61,481 bases of DNA from Nitrospirota bacterium. GTDB taxonomy: Bacteria > Nitrospirota > Thermodesulfovibrionia > Thermodesulfovibrionales > UBA6898. Shown here piece after piece: positions 1 to 10,856 of this stretch; the first letter of the stretch is position 1; every line of letters starts with the position of its first letter. The notes beneath the pieces were generated by a model. The model had not been told where the DNA came from and did not search any database. It saw only the letters and a program-made list of their open reading frames with translations. The DNA lies in the NCBI GenBank assembly GCA_021811105.1, contig JAJZPM010000016.1, forward strand, positions 1 to 61,481, read 5' to 3'. The position numbers and the translations under genes are program-made.

Positions 1-74
1 TGCATGGTGCGGTCATAAGTCATTTAAGATTTATCCAGAAATCACCAAATCGTGTCCGCTCCTATTTTAATAAC

Positions 75-1685
75 TCAACAACAAAGTACGCAGCTTGATG
101 TTGTTTCTATTATGAGACAGTTAATAACATTGTACAATGACATCCCGCCTGCAGGCCACTTCTTTCTCGGCTCGATGGGCAGACTGGTACGACGAAGATA
201 TGCCACTGCCGCATTTACCAGCCCCGGATCTATCGAAGACGGCAAAGGTGGCAAGGCGTTCGGACGAACTGTTCGGGGATCACCGTCGAGCGCCTGGATA
301 AGAAACTCCATGTGACCTGATGTTAGACTCACGTATTCCTGCATCTGGCGTTGCTCATCACGCCGCAGGGCAGTCAGACGCTCCGCCCTTTCCCAAAATG
401 CTTCACTCAAGGTTGACGCGGTCAACTGCCACCTTGATCCTTGTTTGGCTATCGGCGCTGGTGATTCCAAGGCCAGTAGAGCAATTGTTTTTTCGATACG
501 ACCCTTACTTACATTTATCCTGCCAAGCAACTCAGGAACAGAAAGACCTTGTGGGGCTGCTTCCAGCGCAGCAAGCACTTTCCGGACTTCCTCACGCGTA
601 GGGAAGGCGCTTTCAATGAAGTAGTCCGTAATCTCTGTCTCTTCCTCGCCACTGAGCAATACACCGTAAGCGGCATCGAGTGCCCGCCCCGCACGCCCGA
701 CCTGCTGGTAATAGGCAACTACCGAACCCGGGGTCTGATAATGAATAACAAAGGAGAGGTCCGGCTTGTCAAAACCCATTCCCAGCGCAGTCGTAGCAAC
801 TAATGCCTTTACCTGGTTATCAAGTAACGCCTGCTCCAGTTCGGCCCGGCCTTCACCGGTTTCGCCGGTATATGCCGCAACGTTCAGTCCCTGCGATATG
901 AGCCAGTCAGCCACTTGAACTGCATCGCGGACCGTCAGCGTATAAATAATTCCGTGTCCGGGCAAAGCAGCCACCTGAGCCGCAAGCCAGGCCAGACGCT
1001 CCGCTTGGCTTGGCAAACGCATCGTCTGAAGCATCAGAGAAGGCCGGTTCAAGTCGCCACGCGAAACGCTAAGGTTCGGCCCGAGAACTGTTTTCAGATC
1101 ATCCATAACACGATTATTCGCAGTCGCCGTAGTTGCCAACAGCCGCAAATTCGGCGGTAATGTGCGCACAATCCTCTCTATCAGACGATAGTAAGGGCGG
1201 AAGTCGTGACCCCAGTCTGAGATGCAATGGGCTTCATCGATCACCAATAAGGCAATCCGTCCTGCAACGCCCACAAGCACCTCTGTGCGAAAGCGTTCGT
1301 TGGCCAGCCGTTCAGGCGAGATCAGCAGGATGTCCACCTCATTACGCTGAATCAAGGCCTCGACGTTAGCCCAGTCCTCAGTGTTATCGGAATTGATCGT
1401 AGAAGCGCGCACGCCCATGCGCTCAGCTGCCGCAATCTGGTTTCTCATCAACGCAAGCAATGGCGAGATGAGAAGCGTCGGCCCGCTGCCTGCTTCACGC
1501 AATAGTTTGGTTGCGATGAAATATACAAAGCTCTTGCCCCAGCCGGTTTTCTGCACGACCAGCAACCGCCCCTGGCCATCGACAACGTGACGCATTGCTT
1601 CTTCCTGACCTTCCCGGAAAACAGCTGCAGGCTGGCCAGTGCCTTGACGAAGCAACTCCAGGGCACGCTGAGGATTGTAGCTCAT
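75..1685 (-). CDS. RecQ-family ATP-dependent DNA helicase, C-terminally truncated
   Basis: Superfamily 2 DNA helicase. Visible motifs are motif I (QKTGWGKS, in place of the usual GxGKS), the DEAH-type box VIDEAHCISDWGHDFR, TTATA (motif III), and the C-terminal helicase motifs ATTALGMGFDKPD and QQVGRAGR. A winged-helix-like region follows. The family-like sequence stops at the WPAGG residues near position 141. The last 22 codons are A+T-rich and unlike the rest, so the C-terminal domain has been replaced. The start ATG overlaps the stop of the upstream hsdR remnant by 4 bp. Lying last in a damaged type I restriction locus suggests a defence or repair role (inference). The helicase core looks intact; whether the product is active is unknown. 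Confidence 0.75.
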   Translation of the reverse strand: MSYNPQRALELLRQGTGQPAAVFREGQEEAMRHVVDGQGRLLVVQKTGWGKSFVYFIATKLLREAGSGPTLLISPLLALMRNQIAAAERMGVRASTINSDNTEDWANVEALIQRNEVDILLISPERLANERFRTEVLVGVAGRIALLVIDEAHCISDWGHDFRPYYRLIERIVRTLPPNLRLLATTATANNRVMDDLKTVLGPNLSVSRGDLNRPSLMLQTMRLPSQAERLAWLAAQVAALPGHGIIYTLTVRDAVQVADWLISQGLNVAAYTGETGEGRAELEQALLDNQVKALVATTALGMGFDKPDLSFVIHYQTPGSVVAYYQQVGRAGRALDAAYGVLLSGEEETEITDYFIESAFPTREEVRKVLAALEAAPQGLSVPELLGRINVSKGRIEKTIALLALESPAPIAKQGSRWQLTASTLSEAFWERAERLTALRRDEQRQMQEYVSLTSGHMEFLIQALDGDPRTVRPNALPPLPSSIDPGLVNAAVAYLRRTSLPIEPRKKWPAGGMSLYNVINCLIIETTSSCVLCC

Positions 1686-1771
1686 GGCGTGTGCTCCAGG
1701 ATTAGCATGGCACCGGGCTCACCATACGCGACTACCGCGTCCTCGACGACTGATTCGTTTAAATTACTCAT
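1682..1771 (-). pseudogene. hsdR: hsdR remnant: 5' end of a type I restriction endonuclease gene
   Basis: This 29-codon ORF begins MSNLNESVVEDA, which matches my memory of how many HsdR subunits begin (LxESVVEDA followed by AxxW). It then diverges and stops at once. Its ATG overlaps the stop of the four-helix-bundle gene by 4 bp (ATGA), as an authentic operon gene would. Its stop overlaps the RecQ start in the same way. The likely explanation is an in-frame deletion joining the first ~12 codons of hsdR to the last ~17 codons of a lost gene upstream of recQ. No HsdR motor or nuclease domain is present in the window. Confidence 0.6.
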
Positions 1772-2315
1772 GGTTTTCTTCTGGCCGCCTGCCGCTGTTG
1801 GTAAAGCCTTTCCGTAAAGCCCCCCGCTGTCAAAAACTGCTCCTCCAACTTCTGCAACTGCCGACACAGCAGATAGCTCGCCTGGATCAGACAGATCAAA
1901 GTGTTGGCGGCAACTTCCGAGGTGGCAGTTGAAATTGACCTGTCAGACGGGTCAGACTTGTCCGATGAAAAGGCCTTTCTGACTGCAAGCGCTTCCGGAA
2001 AATTTTTGTCCCACAGGCGTAATCCCCTCTGTCGCAGGAAGTCTTCGTAATCAAGCAGCAATTCCTCAAGACTGGCTCGCGCCACACCGGTTAGTTTCAG
2101 CTCGGTTTTCTTGGAGGTGGCGGAGGCCATGCTCCCCTCCGCAATATTCTGAACACCGCTTCGGGCGGCCTGGATCATCTGGTCGTGGGTACGCGAGCGC
2201 TTGTCAACAAAACGATTGCAGAAGACAACAGTAAGGTCATAGACAAGCTGAGCCGTTTGAAAGCTGCGCAGTTTTCTGTATCCGCCGTGAGGCGGAATCA
2301 GGGAGTGCTGGTTGT

Positions 2316-2319
<4 letters not shown>
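1768..2319 (-). CDS. Four-helix-bundle protein of the S23/suffix type
   Basis: A 183-residue soluble helical protein. The segment MIQAARSGVQNIAEGSMA followed by an 'LKLTGVARASLEELLLDYEDFLR' type helix is typical of the four-helix-bundle family first described from 23S rRNA intervening sequences. Members with a C-terminal extension are often found inside type I restriction operons. The molecular role is unknown. The start overlaps the end of hsdS by 4 bp and the stop overlaps the hsdR remnant by 4 bp, so it was translated as part of the RM operon. Confidence 0.75.
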
Positions 2320-3645
<1,326 letters not shown>

Positions 3646-3656
<11 letters not shown>

Positions 3657-3720
3657 ACCCAAGCTCCTTCAAGTTTGCGGCGATGGCGGCGTCCAGTATT
3701 GCAGTCTTGGAGAAACTCAC
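3646..3720 (-). pseudogene. Duplicate hsdM 3' tail between yhcG-like gene and hsdS
   Basis: A 24-codon ORF starting at a GTG that overlaps the stop of the DUF1016 gene. It ends LDAAIAANLKELGYGR, closely matching the end of the hsdM product here ([16 protein letters not shown]). In both places the codons for the ELGYG ending also contain the ATG of the next gene. The simplest reading is that the DUF1016 gene entered between hsdM and hsdS, leaving an imperfect direct repeat of the hsdM 3' end on each side. Translation is possible but is unlikely to matter. Confidence 0.65.
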
Positions 3721-4895
3721 GATTTCCTCCTGCGGGCGATCGACCCCGCCTTCAAACCACCTGACAGCTCCGCTTCGATCTCCTCCACAGTTGGCAGAGC
3801 TGACCGCAACCGGGCCGGCAGCGCCCGCGTCAGTTCATACGTTGAAATGCCGATGGGCTTGTCGATGCCGGCGAAACTGTACTCGGCCAGAAGTTGATCC
3901 TTCGTCTGGCAGAGTATCAAGCCTATGGTTGGGGCATCAGTCGGTTGCCTGAGACGATCGTTGACGACGTTGCAGTAGAAGTTCAGCTTGCCGGCATATT
4001 CTGGTTTGAATTTTCCCTTCTTTAAGTCGATGACGACAAACGCCCGCAGTCGCAGGTGGTAGAAAAGCAGATCGATGTAGAAATCCTCCTCACCGACATC
4101 GAGGCGGTACTGCCGGCCGACAAAGGCAAACCCTTGGCCGAGTTCGAGCAGAAATTTCTCCAGGTGGCGGACGAGTTCGGCTTCGAGTTCGCGTTCCTGG
4201 AATGGCTCGGTGAGGGTAAGGAAGTCGAAGATGTAAGGATCTTTGAGCGTTTGCTGCGCAAGGTCTGACTGCGGCGCGGGAAGGAGCTTCTCAAAGTTCG
4301 TTATGGCCTGACCGTGGCGGCTATAAGCCTTGGCGTCAATTTGCATGGCGAGGATGTTCCGGCTCCAGCCGTGCGTGAGAGTCTGCTCCATGTACCAGCG
4401 ACGCACAGTATGGTCCTTGATCTTTTCCATAAGGGTGACATGATGCGCCCATGGAATAGACCAAAGCAGGGAAGACTGCAAAAGTGCCAACGGTTGTGGC
4501 ACTTTTTGAGCAGACCGAGTTTGTGCCACAGGCAGCGGCGCTTTTTCTGACACAGGCATTCGCTCAAGCGGTTCTTGCACGATTGCCAACAGATCTGCAT
4601 ACTCCCGGTAAAACGCCAGCATCCGCTTGATATTTCGTTCCGAGAATCCCTTGATTTCCGGCAATTCATTGTGCAGAGCACGAGAAAGACGGGGAATTAC
4701 CGCAGCGCCCCATCCTTCGCGCTGTTGACGGTCGTCGATGATCCTGCCGATGTCCCAGTATAGGCGGACGAGTTCGCTGTTTACAGCCAGCACGGCACGC
4801 GTCTGGGCATCTTGGATGCGTTTCTTTACATCGGCAAGTAATGAAGTAAAGTCTGAGCGGTTGACTGCTGTTTTTTTGGGCTTTCTATCCCCCAT
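3717..4895 (-). CDS. YhcG/DUF1016-family PDDEXK nuclease-domain protein
   Basis: A 392-residue protein of the YhcG (DUF1016) family. The N-terminal helical half contains [16 protein letters not shown] and the [19 protein letters not shown] motif. The C-terminal half is a PD-(D/E)XK-type nuclease fold, with [28 protein letters not shown] carrying the acidic and lysine positions. The family often sits inside type I RM operons; its role is not settled, and defence or DNA processing is a reasonable guess. The start overlaps the 3' end of hsdM by 11 bp. A second copy of the hsdM tail follows the stop, suggesting the gene was acquired as a cassette. Confidence 0.85.
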   Translation of the reverse strand: MGDRKPKKTAVNRSDFTSLLADVKKRIQDAQTRAVLAVNSELVRLYWDIGRIIDDRQQREGWGAAVIPRLSRALHNELPEIKGFSERNIKRMLAFYREYADLLAIVQEPLERMPVSEKAPLPVAQTRSAQKVPQPLALLQSSLLWSIPWAHHVTLMEKIKDHTVRRWYMEQTLTHGWSRNILAMQIDAKAYSRHGQAITNFEKLLPAPQSDLAQQTLKDPYIFDFLTLTEPFQERELEAELVRHLEKFLLELGQGFAFVGRQYRLDVGEEDFYIDLLFYHLRLRAFVVIDLKKGKFKPEYAGKLNFYCNVVNDRLRQPTDAPTIGLILCQTKDQLLAEYSFAGIDKPIGISTYELTRALPARLRSALPTVEEIEAELSGGLKAGSIARRRKS

Positions 4896-6440
4896 ACCCC
4901 AGCTCCTTTATACTTGCGGTGATAACCGCGTCCAGCTTCGCAGCTTCCTTCTGCTGTTCACGCAGCGTCGCCGTAAGCCGCTTCATCTTTTTCTCAAATG
5001 ACTCGCCATCGGCCTCCGCCGCCTCCGCGCCCACATAGCGTCCGGGAGTGAGCACATGACCATGTTTGCGGATGTCATCGAGCTTTGCTGCTTTACAGAA
5101 ACCGGGAATGTCCGCATATTCACCCGAATCCTTATCACCCCGCCAGGCATGATAAGTTCCGGCAAGTTTCGCGACATCCTCATCGGTGAGTTCTTTGTGA
5201 ACCCTGTCTACCATAGTGCCCATTTTGCGAGCGTCGAGGAAAAGTGTCTCGCCTCGCCGATCACGGAAACGTCCGTTTTTCTTGTTGCGGGCAATGAACC
5301 AAAGACATACAGGTATCTGGGTCGAATAGAAGAGCTGGCCCGGCAGAGCAACCATGCAGTCAACAAGGTCTGCCTCGATTATAGCCTTGCGAATTTCTCC
5401 CTCGCCAGACTGGTTGGACGACATCGAGCCGTTGGCCAGTACAAAGCCCGCGAGTCCGGTAGGTGCAAGATGGTAAATGAAATGTTGCACCCAGGCGAAG
5501 TTTGCATTGCCAGCAGGTGGTGTGCCATATACCCAACGCTTGTCGTCCTTTAACAACTCTCCGCGCCAGTCACTGTCATTGAAGGGCGGATTGGCCAGCA
5601 CATAATCAGCCTTCAAGTCAGGGTGTCGGTCATTATGAAATGTATCACCATGGCCGATCTGTGCATCAATACCTCGAATAGCAAGATTCATCTTCGCGAG
5701 CCGCCATGTCGTGTAGTTAGACTCCTGGCCGTAAATGGATATATCTCCGAGCTTTCCGCTATGAGCTTCGATGAATTTCTCGCTTGATACAAACATCCCG
5801 CCTGACCCGCAGCAGGGGTCATAAACGCGGCCTTTGTAAGGCGCAAGCATCTCGACCAGCACGCGCACAACACGCGAGGGCGTGTAGAACTGGCCGCCGC
5901 TCTTGCCTTCGGCACTCGCAAAACGGGAAAGGAAATATTCGTACACACGGCCCAACGTATCTTTTGCGCGGTCCGCTGCACTGCCAAGGGCTATGTCACT
6001 GACCAGATTGATAATCTGGCCAAGCCGCTGTTTATCGAGTCCAGGCCTGGCAAAGTCTTTTGGTAACACGCCTTTGAGAGACGGATTGTCACGCTCGATG
6101 GCGGTCATCGCATCATCAACCGGTTTCCCGATTGTCGGCTGCGGCGCACTCGCTTTGAGATGAGCCCAGCGGGCCTCCTTCGGCACCCAGAAATACTTAC
6201 TGCGCGATACTCATCGGGATCTTCTGCGTCCGCACCTTGCGCTTTCTGCGACTCCAGTTCGGCATGCTTCGCTTCGAAGGCATCGGAGATGTACTTGAGA
6301 AAGATCAATCCCAGAACGACATGCTTATACTCAGCCGCATCCATGTTGTTCCGTAGCGCGTCAGCAGCCTGCCAGAGCTTCTGCTCGAAACCGAGATTAG
6401 CAGCTGTATCGCCATTTCCATTCTTTTTTTGTTTAGCCAT
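4885..6440 (-). pseudogene. hsdM: Type I methyltransferase subunit HsdM, split by a frameshift
   Basis: N6-adenine methyltransferase subunit. The first ORF (from the ATG preceded by AAGGA) encodes about 80 residues, including [23 protein letters not shown] and ending in homology at DEYRA. The rest continues in another frame from [10 protein letters not shown]. That part carries the SAM-binding motif [10 protein letters not shown] and the adenine-methylase motif NPPF, then runs to ELGYGG. One base appears to be missing near 6205. The rejoined product would be about 515 residues, normal for HsdM. The frameshift may be real or a sequencing error. A downstream restart at MPKEARW would lack the N-terminal helical domain. 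Confidence 0.85.
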
Positions 6441-6879
6441 AAAGTCCTTACCTCGATTTATTGATGCGCGTAGGAAATTATATTATCTCATGTACACGTC
6501 GTAGATATATCCCGAAAGCGACTTTCTGTCCCTAGTTTTCAACGACTGCCCCACTATGCTATCCCCTTCAAAACTAAGCATTTTATTGAACTGCCGTATT
6601 GTATCATGGCAAGAGGAAAATGCGGAAGGACAAACCGAAGATAGCTTCGAGGACGATCGGAATTGTGCAAAAGTTGTGGGTTGGAATACCTATTGAGTAT
6701 CAGTCACTAACACTGACTGGTGCCGTGTATGATGAATTGCGCGAACCAGCCTATTCGAGAGGTTCGTTTAGTTGAGTTGGAATTTGTTATCCCGTCAATG
6801 CGCCGGTTTTGCGCGGTAGTCGGTCTACCTGACCCTCAGCGGTCGACGGACTGCAGGCGCCTAACCAGGCATGTCCTGA
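6441..6879. other. Gene-free gap between the hsdM operon and the nuo/amidohydrolase operon
   Basis: A gap of about 440 bp between hsdM, which reads away from it, and the 3' end of the amidohydrolase gene. It contains the putative hsdM promoter. It also holds a 51-codon plus-strand ORF at 6620-6775 with an AAGAGG ribosome-site-like sequence just upstream; I do not recognise its product and consider it doubtful. No strong terminator is visible for the leftward operon. The gap separates the accessory RM locus from core metabolic genes and may be a junction. Confidence 0.4.
6477..6482 (-). promoter_or_regulatory. Putative -10 box of the hsdM operon
   Basis: A perfect TATAAT on the minus strand about 37 bases upstream of the hsdM start. 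No convincing -35 box was found at the right distance. Confidence 0.35.
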
Positions 6880-7842
6880 CTACGTCTGCAGTTCTCCGCG
6901 AACATACCTGGCCTCGATGCCGCCCTTCTCGATAAAGTCTTCTTTGACAAGGAGATAATTCCCTTTTTCTATTTCGCCGGCATCCATGCAGGCAGCGGAT
7001 AATATTTGTTCATTCGTAAGCCCGGCCTTTCTAAAGAGCCGCATCTCTTCAAAGAAAGAACCTCCGTGGCTCACTTCTTTCGAACCACTGTCGCTGCCTA
7101 CCCGCAGTTTTACGCCGGCCGCACATGCCAGGTGGATGGAAGAAAGATGAGCCTCTACGACCCCTTCGAGGTATCTTCTCTGATCGTGGGGGAGCGGGGC
7201 AGCCACGCTCAGAAGCGCAAAGGCGGTCGGTGTCCATGCGACCCCCGCCTCAGCCATCATGTGGAGCGTCTCCTTCGATACAAAAAACCCGTGCTCGATC
7301 GAGGAGACTCCTGCTGCCACGGCATCCCGTATCGCGCTGTCGGAATTCGCGTGGCATGCTACCTCCAGCCCTGCCTCCCGCGATTCTCCACAGAGCATTC
7401 TAAGTTCTTCCCGGGTAAAACCTCCGTCAGTCACGAGGCGGTTGCCGGCCGCGCTTACGATGCCGGAATTAATCACCTTTATAAAATCGGCGCCTGCACG
7501 ATGCAGAGTTTCCACTTCCCTCCCCATGTCCTCTAGCCCCTCCACACCCTTGCCGAGAAAGGCGCCGTATGTACCTTTCTTATAAAGGGCGTAGCCACAG
7601 GATTTGACTGTAATTTCGCCCCTCAGTATCTTTCTGGCAAGGAGCCCCGCCCCGAAACGGTTCCCCATATCCTGAACCCCGCAGACCCCCCGGCGCAGGT
7701 ACTCCTTCTTTATGGTTTCGAGATCGGGCATCGAGGCGGGCCGTCCCTGCACCGTAAAGTGCATATGGGCGTCCCTGAAGGGCGGAATGCGGTACAGATC
7801 GGGCGATTTATCGTAAATAAACGTTTGCAGGTACTCCAGAAT
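6880..7842 (-). CDS. Amidohydrolase-superfamily metal-dependent hydrolase, non-ATG start
   Basis: A TIM-barrel metallohydrolase of unknown substrate. The metal-ligand set is visible: the HxH motif in RDAHMHF, a lysine in DFIKVINSG, histidines in ACHANSD and SIEHGF, and the aspartate of RVGSDSG. The first ATG codes for the residue between the two HxH histidines, so translation must begin upstream. The frame stays open back to the nuoN stop codon, which lies in the same frame. That leader has no ATG, GTG or TTG. An ATT three codons after the nuoN stop, or the adjacent CTG, are candidates; I used the ATT (320 residues). The N-terminal beta-sandwich seen in many amidohydrolases is absent. The gene is last in the nuo operon. 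Confidence 0.7.
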   Translation of the reverse strand: MLEYLQTFIYDKSPDLYRIPPFRDAHMHFTVQGRPASMPDLETIKKEYLRRGVCGVQDMGNRFGAGLLARKILRGEITVKSCGYALYKKGTYGAFLGKGVEGLEDMGREVETLHRAGADFIKVINSGIVSAAGNRLVTDGGFTREELRMLCGESREAGLEVACHANSDSAIRDAVAAGVSSIEHGFFVSKETLHMMAEAGVAWTPTAFALLSVAAPLPHDQRRYLEGVVEAHLSSIHLACAAGVKLRVGSDSGSKEVSHGGSFFEEMRLFRKAGLTNEQILSAACMDAGEIEKGNYLLVKEDFIEKGGIEARYVRGELQT

Positions 7843-7848
7843 GAAAAC

Positions 7849-9282
7849 CTACGGAAAGGCGATACGTGCAAGGTGTACGACCGATGCCGGAAGCACCCCT
7901 ATCGCGATGACCCCGAAGAGGGTGATCGCCAGAGCAAGACTCATCGAGGGAGACGTCGAAATTGCGACCTCTTGCTTCGGGTCTTTCATATACATATACA
8001 TAACGATCCGGAGATAGAAATAGGCGGATATGGCGCTGAATATAACGGCAATGATCACGACCCACGTGTACCCGGCATTCACTGCGCTCATAAAGAGATA
8101 GAACTTCCCCATAAAGCCCGCGGTCGGGGGGATGCCGGTGAGGGAGAACATGAAGACAAGCATCAGGGAGGCGAGCAAGGGATGCGTCTTCGACAGCCCT
8201 TCGTAATCGGTGATATTGTCGCCCTTGAAACCCTCGGTACGAAGCATGATGATCACGGCAAAGGCCCCGATATTCATAAATGCATAAATAAGCATGTAGT
8301 TCATGACGCTCGCAAGCCCGTCGGCGGTCCCGGCGATCACGCCAAGAAGTGCATATCCGGCGTGGGCGATCGAAGAATAGGCGAGCATCCTCTTGATGTT
8401 GGTCTGCGACAAGGCAACGATATTTCCAACGCCCATCGTGAGGATGGCGATCGGGATAAGCACGGCCGACCATTCGGGCTTGATAGGGTAAAGGCCGTCG
8501 AGAAGGACCCTTCCCATGACGGCAAACCCCGCCGCCTTCGGACCGACCGACATGAATGCGGTGATCGAGGTAGGTGCACCTTCGTATGCGTCGGGCGCCC
8601 ACATGTGGAAAGGCACCGCGGCGATCTTAAACGAGAAGGCCACCACGAAAAGCGCCATCGCCAGGGTCAGCGCCGGGTTTCCCATAAGACCGTGCAACAG
8701 GATATATCCGGCGATTGCCTTTATATTCGTCGTTCCGGTGAGTCCGTAAATCATCGATGTCCCGTAGAGCAGAAAGGCCGAGGCAAAGGCCCCAAGAAGA
8801 AAATACTTCATCGCCGCCTCATTGGACTTGACATCGTATCTGATGAATCCGGCCAGGATATAGGTGCTTAACGCCATTAATTCAAGTCCGAGATAGAGCA
8901 CGATCAGGTCTCCGGCCGACGCCATGATCATCATCCCGAGTGTCGAAAAAAGGATGAGACCGTAATATTCCCCGAAGTTAACCCGCTCGATGCCTATATA
9001 CTTGACCGATATCAGCACAGTAAGGATCACGTTCAGGACAAAGATAATACCAAAAAATCTGCTGTACCCGTCCGAGATGAACATGCCGTTGAAGGTGACG
9101 CCCAGCGAATCCCTGAATGTGAAAGCGACCGCAGCGACGCTCAGTATGCTCAACAGTGCAATCGTCTCCTTCCTCTTGATGACGAGGTCCGATAAAAGGA
9201 CAAGGAGCGACAGCACGGTCATAAGTATCTCGGGCGTCAAAGGTCTCAGGTCAGGCATCACAAACTGCATCGGAACCCCCAT
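7849..9282 (-). CDS. nuoN: NADH-quinone oxidoreductase subunit N
   Basis: Antiporter-like proton-pumping membrane subunit of respiratory Complex I, 477 residues with about 14 hydrophobic segments. The segment KIAAVPFHMWAPDAYEGAPTSITAFMSVGPKAAGF is the signature region of the Mrp/NuoLMN family. It includes a membrane lysine and the glutamate of YEGAP. It closes the nuoA-N order, 28 bp after nuoM. Its TAG stop is in frame with the downstream amidohydrolase. Confidence 0.96.
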   Translation of the reverse strand: MGVPMQFVMPDLRPLTPEILMTVLSLLVLLSDLVIKRKETIALLSILSVAAVAFTFRDSLGVTFNGMFISDGYSRFFGIIFVLNVILTVLISVKYIGIERVNFGEYYGLILFSTLGMMIMASAGDLIVLYLGLELMALSTYILAGFIRYDVKSNEAAMKYFLLGAFASAFLLYGTSMIYGLTGTTNIKAIAGYILLHGLMGNPALTLAMALFVVAFSFKIAAVPFHMWAPDAYEGAPTSITAFMSVGPKAAGFAVMGRVLLDGLYPIKPEWSAVLIPIAILTMGVGNIVALSQTNIKRMLAYSSIAHAGYALLGVIAGTADGLASVMNYMLIYAFMNIGAFAVIIMLRTEGFKGDNITDYEGLSKTHPLLASLMLVFMFSLTGIPPTAGFMGKFYLFMSAVNAGYTWVVIIAVIFSAISAYFYLRIVMYMYMKDPKQEVAISTSPSMSLALAITLFGVIAIGVLPASVVHLARIAFP

Positions 9283-9310
9283 ATTTCTTGCGCTCTCAAT
9301 GGCTTACAGT

Positions 9311-10849
9311 TCATCTGATTACCTCGATGATATTCCTTGCGATCGCCGGGCCGCTCGCGCCGCCAGTATTGACCCTCGCGATGAGGTGCTCAACCGACTT
9401 GTGCATAAAACCGAGAAAGGTATCGGGGTATACCCCTATCCAGAATATCAGTATCACCATCGGAAGGAGCGCCATGATCTCCCTTCCGTCCATATCTTTC
9501 AGGCCGGCCACCTTCGGGTTCGTTTCCATGAAGAAGACCCTTTGATAAAGCCAGAGCATGTACCCTGCGCCGATGATGATGCCGGTGGCCGCGAGCACGC
9601 CGGCCCACTGGTTGGCCGTAAACCCTCCGAGTATGATCAGGAACTCGCCGACAAACCCGTTTGTCGAGGGCAGGCCGATCGCCGCGAGCGTGAATACGAT
9701 GAAGAGCGATGCGTATAACGGCATCACAGAGGCGACGCCTCCGTAGTCTGCAATCTGCCTCGTATGCGTCCTGTCGTAAATGACGCCCACGCTCAGGAAG
9801 AGCGCACCGGTCACGATACCGTGGTTGACCATCTGGAGTATTCCTCCCTCCATCCCCTGTATGTTGAGCGCGAAGATGCCGAGGGTCACAAATCCCATGT
9901 GACTCACTGAACTGTACGCGATCAGCCTCTTCAGGTCGGTCTGCGCAAGACAGATAACGCCTCCGTAAATGATGGCGATGACCGATAAAGTAAGCATCAC
10001 CGGCGTCATCGCCTTCGACGCCTCCGGCAGGATCGGCAGGGAGAACCTAAGGAATCCGTAAGCCCCCATCTTGATCAGCACGGCCGCAAGGATCACGCTT
10101 CCTGCGGTCGGCGCCTCGGTATGCGCGTCGGGAAGCCAGGTATGGACCGGGAACATCGGGACTTTCACGGCAAAAGCGGCAAAAAACGCCCAGAACAGCC
10201 AGAGCTGCATCTCGTAGGGATACATCTTCGTGGAGAGTTCGACGATATCGAAGGTCCTGCCGGCATACAGATAGAGGACGATGATCCCGACCAGCATAAG
10301 CACGCTGCCGACGAGCGTGTAGAGGAAAAACTTAACTGCGGCGTAGACCCTGTTGGGACCTCCCCAGACTCCTATCAGGAGATACATCGGTATCAGCATC
10401 GCCTCCCAGAAGATATAGAAGAGGAAGAAATCAAGGGCGCAGAAGACACCTATCATTGCGCCTTCGATGATCAGCAGCGAAATGTAGAATTCCTTCACCT
10501 TGGCCTTTATAGAATTCCAGGATATCAGCACGCAAAGGATTATCACGAGCGTTGAAAGAAGCACGAAGAGGATGCTGATGCCGTCTATGCCGAGGGAATA
10601 ATTGATGTTCCATGCCGGTATCCAGGCGTGCCTCTCGACGAACTGCATGACATGGGTGGTCTTGTCGAATCTCGTGAAAAGCGGCAGGGAGATGACAAAC
10701 GTGATCACGCTCATCGCGAGCGTAAACCATTTGATCAGTTTCTCTTCCGACCTCGGGATCAGCAGCAGGAAGGCCGCTCCTACTACGGGCAGGAATACCA
10801 GCGTGCTGAGTATCGGAAAGCCCAAGCTGTTCGTCATAACCTGTTCCAT
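9311..10849 (-). CDS. nuoM: NADH-quinone oxidoreductase subunit M
   Basis: Antiporter-like membrane subunit of Complex I, 512 residues and about 14 transmembrane helices. AVKVPMFPVHTWLPDAHTEAPTAGSVILAAVLIKMGAYG is the family signature, with conserved membrane lysines and the EAPTAGS segment. FWEAMLIPMYLLIGVWGG carries the conserved glutamate of helix 5. The start could be MEQ or MTNSLGF four codons later. It lies 7 bp after nuoL in the operon. Confidence 0.97.
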   Translation of the reverse strand: MEQVMTNSLGFPILSTLVFLPVVGAAFLLLIPRSEEKLIKWFTLAMSVITFVISLPLFTRFDKTTHVMQFVERHAWIPAWNINYSLGIDGISILFVLLSTLVIILCVLISWNSIKAKVKEFYISLLIIEGAMIGVFCALDFFLFYIFWEAMLIPMYLLIGVWGGPNRVYAAVKFFLYTLVGSVLMLVGIIVLYLYAGRTFDIVELSTKMYPYEMQLWLFWAFFAAFAVKVPMFPVHTWLPDAHTEAPTAGSVILAAVLIKMGAYGFLRFSLPILPEASKAMTPVMLTLSVIAIIYGGVICLAQTDLKRLIAYSSVSHMGFVTLGIFALNIQGMEGGILQMVNHGIVTGALFLSVGVIYDRTHTRQIADYGGVASVMPLYASLFIVFTLAAIGLPSTNGFVGEFLIILGGFTANQWAGVLAATGIIIGAGYMLWLYQRVFFMETNPKVAGLKDMDGREIMALLPMVILIFWIGVYPDTFLGFMHKSVEHLIARVNTGGASGPAIARNIIEVIR

Positions 10850-10856
10850 TATATAT

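Noticed and set aside
6620-6775. 51-codon plus-strand ORF with an AAGAGG sequence upstream
   Set aside because: Could be a small gene, but there is no recognisable product and no supporting context.
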